This document shows, piece after piece, positions 6,597 through 11,374 of a DNA stretch of 11,374 nucleotides. Numbering within the stretch: position 1 is the stretch's first letter; each line of letters opens with the position of its first letter. The position numbers were made by a program, and so were the translations under genes. The stretch is from an uncultured Pseudobdellovibrionaceae bacterium (GTDB lineage Bacteria; Bdellovibrionota; Bdellovibrionia; Bdellovibrionales; Bdellovibrionaceae), in assembly GCA_937900305.1 (NCBI GenBank), contig CALCCV010000558.1, positions 1 to 11,374 on the forward strand, in the 5' to 3' direction. Under the pieces are notes generated by a model. That model ran no database searches. It saw only the letters and a program-made list of their open reading frames with translations, and was not told the DNA's origin.

Positions 6597-8660
6597 AAAT
6601 AACTTGTGACAGTTGAGGGATTGGGCTCGGGTGAACAGATCGATTCGCAGCTGTTGGGCAGCCTGGTTGGTTATTTCTACGCCGAGCAGTTTTCGTTCAG
6701 GCAAGACCTGGAGGGTTTCAGACTCCACCGTCCGTGGAGATCCTCCCGGCAAAGGGTAAGGAAGGGGCAGGGTGGTTGAATACTCATTGGTGATTTCATT
6801 TTCAAAGTTTTGATTCATTGAAACTGGCATGTACAAAAAGTTTCCATCGCGACTTTGAGGAATCCCATCTGTTGATACTACGAAGGTCGTGATTGTTGGG
6901 GCGAGTTCATAAGTGTAGCTCTCAAGCTTCTGGGGAGTTTCGTTGCCATAATAGATTGTCGTTTGATTGGTTTGAGTTTTTCGAATTTCCACTCTCAGTT
7001 TCACTGAGACAAGGTCCGTTGCAGATTGGATCACCAGACGAAGTTTTGATTTCGGAGTGAAATTCTGCATCGGACTGACCCTTGTCCAAGCTGAACCATT
7101 CCAAATTTCAAGTCTTTCAAATTTCAAAGGGTTTGTTGCCGGCTGACCCTGCAGCTGAAGACCTGGGCTTGGTTCTAAGAGCAATCGAGTCCGAACGTAG
7201 GCAGGTGCTGCGAGGTTGCGAAATTCAGGTTCCACTTCGACGTGAATGGGTTTGAATGCGCCATTGAGTTTGGTTTTTGCCTGCGAAAGGCGAAAGACAA
7301 CGATACGGGGATCTTCTTTTTGACGTTGGCCAGGTAATTCCAAAACATCTGCTCCCAGTCGTGCCGTTAAAAATGCACGAACGGGAACATTGCCAGAACC
7401 TTTGACTTCAACTTTGAGAGGAACTCTGTAACTCAGCAGAAGATCTTCATCATCCCATTGTTCGGAAAGTTTGAGAATCGGAACCTCTGCATTTTCAAAA
7501 ACAACAGGCTTCGGCCAATAGGAAGTTTTGACGGGTGGGCCAGATGGGTTATCGAAGGTCCATTCCATTCTGTGATTTTCCGTAAGATCGGCGGGTCCCT
7601 GCAGTCTGGCCCAAGGTTGATAAGACTCCGGCGAGGGGTCACCCGGTTCTAGAAATGGAAACACGGCTTGCGCTTGATACACGTTGATTTCCAAGCGCAA
7701 TTTTCCCGGTTCGGTTTCTCTCAGAGCATAGCTGTAAGGATAAAATGAATGGAGATGTTTCCAACTGATGGCTTGCCCAGAATAAGGTTCGAATCTGGAC
7801 ACCTGCTTCAGGTCAGCCATTAAAGCTGCGGAGATATCAAAAGTTCCTGCTGGATTTTCGATAAAAGCATATATTCCTTCGTCGGCGATGGCTCGAAACG
7901 ACGGTCTTCGCGGTGGGATGTTCACTCCGACATATTCACCTTTGGTCATAGATTCGAACCAAATTTCAAATTCAGAATTTTTGAATTTGGTCATTTGCGC
8001 GTGACCGTTTGACAACTTGAAAGTGGAGGTCTGAGCATCAACGAAGGTTTTGATTTTGGCCGCCATATCATTCACGGCAGATTTGTTTTCTTTGGCACCT
8101 AGCTTATGACCGAACTCGTGAATCATGATTTGAATGGCATCCGCAAAACTCATCTTTGTCGCGGGCTGATTGATGAGGGTTTGATTTACAAAGATGGGAT
8201 CGTTGGGGGCGGAGGAGGTGACAGCCGTTCGCGCTGGTGGTCCATCTTCCAAAAAAATCTTTTGATCTGAAATAAACTCTAAGCGAGCTTTAATCGGTGT
8301 GCGGACCGTCTGACTTCGCTCTAAACTGGAACCGAATTCATAATAAAAAATTCCGTAGTGAGCCTGGCCTTCGACACCTTCTAGATGCACCTGATTTTCC
8401 AGAAGCCATTGGTAAGTTCTGGCGGATCTGGCGATTTCTATCACACCTAAAAACATCTCTCGTTCCTCCTCAGAAAGAGAGTTCATGAATGAGGACTCCA
8501 TTCCCGCCATGGTCATGATGTGACCAGTGCTCGAAAACGCGCGTTTAAAAATGGCCTCGCGGGTCGTGATTGGCTCCAGTCCGTGTCCCTTTGGAACAGA
8601 CAGGATTGTCCAAACGAAAGCGGCGAAAATCAAAAAAATGCGAATCTCAAGACGAGACAA
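6576..8660 (-). CDS. Large exported HEFGH metalloprotease-like protein
   Basis: A 694-residue protein. The signal peptide is IRIFLIFAAFVWTILSVPKG, probably cleaved near residue 27 (GHG-LEP). The only protease hallmark is HEFGH at 181-185 (His181, Glu182, His185), the zincin zinc and catalytic residues, preceded by a hydrophobic helix FADAIQIMI. The metzincin third histidine is absent (HEFGHKLGAKENK); a later Glu or Asp may serve as third ligand. Residues from about 380 to the end are beta-rich (KVEVKGSGNVPVRAFLTA, LRLVIQSATDLVSVKLRVEI) and look like stacked Ig-like modules. The start is TTG at 8660: no ATG lies in frame before an upstream stop, and the signal peptide follows directly. The ribosome site is weak (GAAGAAAG). 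Probably secreted or periplasmic; substrate unknown. Confidence 0.8.
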   Translation of the reverse strand: MSRLEIRIFLIFAAFVWTILSVPKGHGLEPITTREAIFKRAFSSTGHIMTMAGMESSFMNSLSEEEREMFLGVIEIARSARTYQWLLENQVHLEGVEGQAHYGIFYYEFGSSLERSQTVRTPIKARLEFISDQKIFLEDGPPARTAVTSSAPNDPIFVNQTLINQPATKMSFADAIQIMIHEFGHKLGAKENKSAVNDMAAKIKTFVDAQTSTFKLSNGHAQMTKFKNSEFEIWFESMTKGEYVGVNIPPRRPSFRAIADEGIYAFIENPAGTFDISAALMADLKQVSRFEPYSGQAISWKHLHSFYPYSYALRETEPGKLRLEINVYQAQAVFPFLEPGDPSPESYQPWARLQGPADLTENHRMEWTFDNPSGPPVKTSYWPKPVVFENAEVPILKLSEQWDDEDLLLSYRVPLKVEVKGSGNVPVRAFLTARLGADVLELPGQRQKEDPRIVVFRLSQAKTKLNGAFKPIHVEVEPEFRNLAAPAYVRTRLLLEPSPGLQLQGQPATNPLKFERLEIWNGSAWTRVSPMQNFTPKSKLRLVIQSATDLVSVKLRVEIRKTQTNQTTIYYGNETPQKLESYTYELAPTITTFVVSTDGIPQSRDGNFLYMPVSMNQNFENEITNEYSTTLPLPYPLPGGSPRTVESETLQVLPERKLLGVEITNQAAQQLRIDLFTRAQSLNCHKLFSKRITN

Positions 8661-8700
8661 GTGACATCTTTCTTCAAAGGTTGAAATGAAATCTCTATTT

Positions 8701-8727
8701 CAATCAATTCAATCAATTCAATCAATT
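8701..8727. repeat. Three perfect 9-bp tandem repeats
   Basis: CAATCAATT is repeated three times without change, 40-67 bp upstream of the TTG start of the metalloprotease. On that gene's strand the unit reads AATTGATTG, giving evenly spaced TTGA/TTGATT sequences in the likely promoter or leader. A change in copy number would shift promoter spacing by 9 bp. Confidence 0.85.
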
Positions 8728-8870
8728 TGCAAGTCGGTGGCCACTTGACATGGGCTGAGTCTTCCTGAGTTGGGTTTGCGGCCGGCTGATGCCCTCCCAG
8801 ACAGAAATTGGCCATACAGGCGATAAAGCCGTTGGCATCTCAAATTGATCGCTTTTCGCTGGTTATGGCG

Positions 8871-8886
8871 ACTCCGACGTCGGAGT
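8871..8886. repeat. 16-bp palindrome, copy 1
   Basis: ACTCCGACGTCGGAGT is a perfect palindrome, identical to the one at 9180-9195. It sits about 10 bp beyond the end of detectable SRPBCC similarity. Confidence 0.85.
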
Positions 8887-8896
8887 TGTCTAAGGG

Positions 8897-9174
8897 GAGG
8901 TCAAATCGCGATGTAAAAATGAAATCCGCACCCTATCCAGAAATTCCGTTTTTCACCACTCGGAAAGGGGGGGGGCGCCATCGGGGAGCGTGACGTCATG
9001 AGGCAGAATTCCAAACGAATTTGGCTCCTCAAATTTGATTTTCACTTGGCCCATCGGCGAATTTGCAATCCAAGAGTGGTCAGATATTTCAAATTTTGAT
9101 TGGCAAAGCTTCTTTGCCATTTGGGCAATTTCTCTGGATTCCTGCAATTGCGGTGACGAAAACGGCAACTTCAC
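8897..9174 (-). pseudogene. Remnant of an SRPBCC (polyketide cyclase-like) gene
   Basis: The frame read from 9174 gives WIANSPMGQVKIKFEE followed by NSFGILPHDVTLPDG. I recognise this as the core of small SRPBCC-superfamily proteins (usual pattern I-A-x-SPMG-x-V-x-V-x-F, then N-x-FGVLDH-x-VTLPDG, then NPMRV-x-xNG-xGSE-x-x-FTLF). At a run of nine G (8967-8975) the frame breaks into an early stop. Shifting by one base gives FRVVKNGISG, then a TAG at 8933-8935, then GADFIFTSRFDLP, matching the next expected block. So there is at least one frameshift and one stop codon, with no proper N- or C-terminus. Two codons also seem missing before RVV. A sequencing error at the G run could explain the shift but not the TAG. 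The family assignment is from motif memory. Confidence 0.62.
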
Positions 9175-9179
9175 TTTGA

Positions 9180-9195
9180 ACTCCGACGTCGGAGT
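9180..9195. repeat. 16-bp palindrome, copy 2
   Basis: ACTCCGACGTCGGAGT is identical to 8871-8886, followed here by CGGAGTTC (9196-9203), which repeats one arm. It lies five bases outside the SRPBCC remnant on the opposite side. Confidence 0.85.
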
Positions 9196-9417
9196 CGGAG
9201 TTCGTGCTGACGCAAAATGTATCTAAGTGCTTGTTCAAATTGTGAATTTTGGATATTTGAGGGACGATTACTTTCGCGAGGTGGCTGCGTGCCGCGAACG
9301 ATAAGGTGAATCGAGCCTGAGATGAAAATTCTACTCGCGAATTTTTAGACACTTGGGTGCAACACCAAGTTCAGTGATAGTCGGGTTCCAATCAGAGTTC
9401 AGATAGACCTGGATTCG
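9196..9417. other. Non-coding stretch upstream of a small exported protein
   Basis: Frames here show no convincing protein character. A stem-loop is visible: ACTTGGGTG (9351-9359), CAA, CACCAAGT (9363-9370), eight pairs with one bulged G. I see no clear promoter with consensus spacing. Confidence 0.4.
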
Positions 9418-9440
9418 TGATCGACTCATCGATCATTTTT
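9418..9440 (+). terminator. Terminator-like hairpin directly before a ribosome site
   Basis: TGATCGA (9418-9424), loop CTCA, TCGATCA (9429-9435), then five T (9436-9440). The shape is that of an intrinsic terminator, but GGAGGAG (9442-9448) and the ATG at 9453 follow at once. It may end an upstream transcript or act as an attenuator in the leader of the 9453 gene. Confidence 0.5.
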
Positions 9441-9452
9441 CGGAGGAGTTGT

Positions 9453-10001
9453 ATGCTCAATTTAAAAGGTTTTTCTGTCATCGCGTCTGTTCTGATTCTC
9501 GTTCCGCCCACGATGGCTTCCGGGCCAGCAAGCAATCTGGATCAGTTGGTCGGAACTTACACTTTAGTTGGCGCAGTCGTTGGCAAGTGCAATGAGGATA
9601 TTGAGGTTGAGAGGAACATCTGCCGACTCGATAACGAATTTATCGAAAGAGGACTCCTAATTTCTGGGTTGCCACGCGGAACTGGCAGATATGTATTTTC
9701 TGGATGTGAATTTAACCAAGGACCAATTGAGCGAGAGTACACAAAAAACACTGGAGGAGCTGCCGGTCCTGGTTGGGAAGTTCCTTATCGATTGGAAAAA
9801 GAAGGTAGCTTTGATGGAACCAATATCTCTTACAAAGAACATGAATATAAACGCGGGGCCATATCTATTTGGTCTTGGTTTCCCGGATTGGTTCTCGAGC
9901 GCCAGCTAGATCTCGTTGGAACTTTCGACGGGGCGAATCTGTCATTCAAGGTGAACACTGAATATGACGAGACCGCCTGCGTATATAAGCGAAAAAATTA
10001 A
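9453..10001 (+). CDS. Small exported protein of unknown function
   Basis: A 182-residue protein. The signal peptide MLNLKGFSVIASVLILVPPTMA is probably cleaved before SGPAS. The mature part starts LVGTYTLVG and is rich in turns and beta-like strands (GTGRYVFSGCEF, LVGTFDGANLSFKV). It has four cysteines (GKC, NIC, SGC, TAC) that could make two disulfides. The opening LVGTYTLV resembles the first strand of lipocalin-like barrels, but I cannot assign the family. ATG 9453 is supported by GGAGGAG four bases upstream; an in-frame ATG at 9417 lies inside the hairpin and has no ribosome site. A strong terminator follows, so it is probably a single-gene unit lying between two gene remnants. Confidence 0.78.
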   Translation: MLNLKGFSVIASVLILVPPTMASGPASNLDQLVGTYTLVGAVVGKCNEDIEVERNICRLDNEFIERGLLISGLPRGTGRYVFSGCEFNQGPIEREYTKNTGGAAGPGWEVPYRLEKEGSFDGTNISYKEHEYKRGAISIWSWFPGLVLERQLDLVGTFDGANLSFKVNTEYDETACVYKRKN

Positions 10002-10031
10002 TTCAGATTTGGAGTGAGCAGATCTTACCGA

Positions 10032-10069
10032 GCACATTGGACGTAGAAAGCCGGTGTGCGAGTTTTTTT
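10032..10069 (+). terminator. Intrinsic terminator
   Basis: GCACATTGG (10032-10040) pairs with CCGGTGTGC (10051-10059) over nine positions, two of them G-U, with a 10-base loop. Seven T follow at 10063-10069. It is placed 31 bases after the stop of the exported protein gene. Confidence 0.7.
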
Positions 10070-10239
10070 GGAATGTGGTTGAAAAAAGAGTCGCATTCGA
10101 ATCCAAGTTCGAAGTCCCACGGGCTGTCGCCCGCCTCCCATCTCAGCAAGCCACTTTTTCGTGAGAAGTGAGTTTGCAAAGGTGTCCCACTCAAATTGCA
10201 CAGAGACTGCGAGTTTCTAAATCGTTTGTTCTTTCTCGC

Positions 10240-10404
10240 TTACCGGCCCTCGGAATCCGCGACGAAGGAATTCCCATCGGACAGACGGGTTCTGAAATTG
10301 CGATTGAGAACTCTGATGTGACGTTAGCTCAAGGAAATCTGACCAGTCTGCCATTATCTCAAGACGTAGGTCCAGAGGGCGATGTAGTGAGGGACTTCAT
10401 TTGA
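10240..10404 (+). pseudogene. Remnant of a P-type (heavy-metal type) ATPase
   Basis: The frame contains LPALGIRDEGIPIGQTGSEI followed by AIENSDVTLAQGNLTSLPLS. This matches the C-terminal hinge region of P1B-type metal ATPases, where GDG-x-NDAPAL-x-x-ADVGIA-x-G-x-TG-x-DVA-x-E-x-ADV-x-L-x-x-DL-x-x-LP is usual. The preceding GDGxND, the DKTGT phosphorylation site and all transmembrane helices are absent here, and the following membrane segments are gone too. It is a dead fragment of about 40-50 codons. The frame closes with TGA at 10402-10404, overlapping the TTG start of the oxygenase gene. The match is by motif memory; a chance resemblance is possible but unlikely over this length. Confidence 0.55.
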
Positions 10405-11144
10405 CTGATGGCATGGTTTCAATAAAGAATTTTTCCATGGCCAAAAACATAGAGGTTCTTTTTCCAACTTATGTTTACAGAAGTTCGCTTGCAGGTTCCC
10501 GACGACTGAACTCTCGTCTTGAAGGTGAAATCATTGGCATGCTCGACCATGACAAAGTGGGTTTGAAGTGGAGTCGAGGTCACTACCGGAAGGGATACAC
10601 CTCTTTCGGATCCTCTCAACAGCTCCACAAAACCTCCGAAACCTTTTCAGAACTCATGACACAAATACGTCCACATGTTGACAAGTTTCTCAAACAGCTG
10701 CGTTGGCAGATCGCACCTCAGGAGTTGCAAGTCTCCAATTGCTGGGCCAATGCCATGGGTAGAGGATCTCGGCACCCCATGCACACACATCCTCGATGCA
10801 TGATCAGCGGGGTCTATTACATAAATGCACCGAAAGGTTCAGCTCCCTTCGTGGTTGAGGATCCTCGAACAGATTTCTATATGGCCGTTCCGATGCGAGC
10901 AGCGGGAGCTCCTCGTCGTGACCAACGGCAGGTCGCTTTGCAGCCTCGAGCTGGCGATTTGATTCTGTTTGAAAGTTGGTTAAAACACGAAGTTCCAGAG
11001 CATTTTGCAAAGGAACCGCGCTTGAGTGTGGCTTTCAATTTCAGCGAGCTCATGACGGAGGTGACGCCGGATTCAGCTTTAGACAGCCAGTCGAAAGTTC
11101 GTCGGTTGCGTCACAAGCGTGTCCTCAACGACTCTTCCCTCTGA
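10401..11144 (+). CDS. Putative 2OG-Fe(II) oxygenase, TIGR02466-like
   Basis: A 247-residue protein resembling the TIGR02466 family of putative 2-oxoglutarate/iron dioxygenases. LFPTYVYRSSL near the start is the usual family N-terminus. The core VSNCWANAMGRGSRHPMHTH (111-130) is followed by SGVYYIN and then EDPR (153-156). Candidate iron ligands are in HPMHTH (His128/His130) and the distal His196 (WLKHEVPEH). Arg207 in RLSVAFNF would bind 2-oxoglutarate. PRAGDLILFESWLKHEV fits the expected strand before the distal histidine. Substrate unknown. TTG at 10401 has GAGGG (10389-10393) seven bases upstream; ATGs at 10413 and 10437 lack a good site, but MAKNIEVLFPT from 10437 fits the family start. 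The gene ends inside the opposing ABC ATPase gene (66-bp overlap). Confidence 0.82.
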   Translation: MTDGMVSIKNFSMAKNIEVLFPTYVYRSSLAGSRRLNSRLEGEIIGMLDHDKVGLKWSRGHYRKGYTSFGSSQQLHKTSETFSELMTQIRPHVDKFLKQLRWQIAPQELQVSNCWANAMGRGSRHPMHTHPRCMISGVYYINAPKGSAPFVVEDPRTDFYMAVPMRAAGAPRRDQRQVALQPRAGDLILFESWLKHEVPEHFAKEPRLSVAFNFSELMTEVTPDSALDSQSKVRRLRHKRVLNDSSL

Positions 11145-11374
11145 CATTTTCACCAGCCGTGTGCCCGCCTGGGCATCTTCCGGATTGTGCGTGACCATGA
11201 CGATGGTGCTTCCATTGGTCTGGTGAAGTTCTTGCAGCAAGGCCAAGATCTCGCGCCGGCTTTTGCTATCTAGGGCCCCCGCAGGTTCATCAGCTAAAAT
11301 CAACTTAGGCTGTTTCACAAGAGCTCGAGCGATGGCCACCCTCTGTTTTTGACCGCCGGACAGCTGCCTTGGGT
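11079..11374 (-). CDS. ABC transporter ATP-binding protein, LolD/MacB type, 5' part missing
   Basis: The C-terminal 97 residues of an ABC ATPase, entering from the contig end. Visible in order are the signature motif LSGGQKQRVAIARAL, Walker B plus catalytic Glu (LILADEP), the D-loop (GALD) and the H-loop histidine (MVTHNPE). Walker A and the Q-loop lie beyond the contig. ADEPAGALD and the short end after the H-loop are typical of the LolD/MacB/FtsE group, whose members power lipoprotein release, efflux or cell-division complexes; which one cannot be told. The GTG at 11339 is not the start, because the LSGGQ motif is encoded upstream of it. The TAA at 11079-11081 lies inside the 3' end of the oxygenase gene. 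Confidence 0.93.
   Translation of the reverse strand, partial: PRQLSGGQKQRVAIARALVKQPKLILADEPAGALDSKSRREILALLQELHQTNGSTIVMVTHNPEDAQAGTRLVKMSEGRVVEDTLVTQPTNFRLAV

Noticed and set aside
8701..8727. Possible CRISPR repeats
   Set aside because: Units are only 9 bp and directly adjacent, with no spacers.
8745..8750. Perfect -35 box TTGACA on the plus strand
   Set aside because: No -10 sequence at 16-18 bases downstream, and no plus-strand gene nearby to serve.
8808..8993. Plus-strand open frame of 61 codons
   Set aside because: It runs antisense across a palindrome and the SRPBCC remnant and has no ribosome site.
8992..8999. TGACGTCA palindrome
   Set aside because: It is explained by codons for His-Asp-Val-Thr in the conserved HDVT segment of the SRPBCC remnant.
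10096..10135. tRNA-like T-loop words (TTCGAATCC, TTCGAAGTCC) and a 5-bp hairpin CGGGC-TGTC-GCCCG
   Set aside because: No acceptor, D or anticodon arms could be paired around them, so no tRNA.

Overview
This 11.4-kb piece looks like one contig from an assembled genome or metagenome bin. The first 47 bases are Illumina P5/i5/Read-1 adapter, so genomic sequence starts at base 48. Both contig ends cut genes. Gene content suggests a Bdellovibrionota (Bdellovibrio-like) bacterium: two helix-turn-helix proteins of the TIGR02147/DUF4423 type, several small secreted proteins of unknown function, a secreted HE...GH-D-S family protein typical (from memory) of Bdellovibrio genomes, a lipoprotein with a relaxed lipobox, and frequent TTG starts. 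Base composition is moderate, near half G+C by eye. The taxonomic placement is inference; no rRNA or other marker gene is present.

Layout. 48-680 (-): 3'-truncated gene of unknown function that runs into the adapter. 971-1804 (-) and 1963-2568 (+): a TIGR02147 regulator divergent from a small exported protein. Two identical-arm 17-bp palindromes (GTAAACT-N3-AGTTTAC) lie before and inside the start of the regulator gene. 2718-4160 (+): exported HE-motif protein. 4179-4613 (-): small lipoprotein, tail to tail with the previous gene. 4837-6596 (+): a second TIGR02147 regulator overlapping by one base with another exported protein. Its upstream region, shared with the lipoprotein, carries three copies of a 10-bp GTGTTCGC motif. 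6576-8660 (-): a large exported HEFGH metalloprotease-like protein, with three perfect 9-bp repeats just upstream of its start.

8.7-10.4 kb is a decay zone. It holds the remnant of an SRPBCC (polyketide cyclase-like) gene bracketed by two identical 16-bp palindromes, and the remnant of a P-type ATPase C-terminal hinge region. Between them sits an intact small exported protein (9453-10001) with a terminator-like hairpin directly before its ribosome binding site and a good intrinsic terminator after it. 10401-11144 (+) is a TIGR02466-type putative 2OG-Fe(II) oxygenase. It overlaps tail to tail with the 3' part of a LolD/MacB-type ABC ATPase gene (11079 to the contig end, -).

The recurrent theme is a TIGR02147 regulator paired with an exported protein of unknown function, occurring twice within 6 kb, each pair with its own candidate operator near the regulator start. 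I infer two self-regulated surface or periplasmic protein switches, perhaps tied to predatory or attachment life stages. Nothing in the sequence proves that role.
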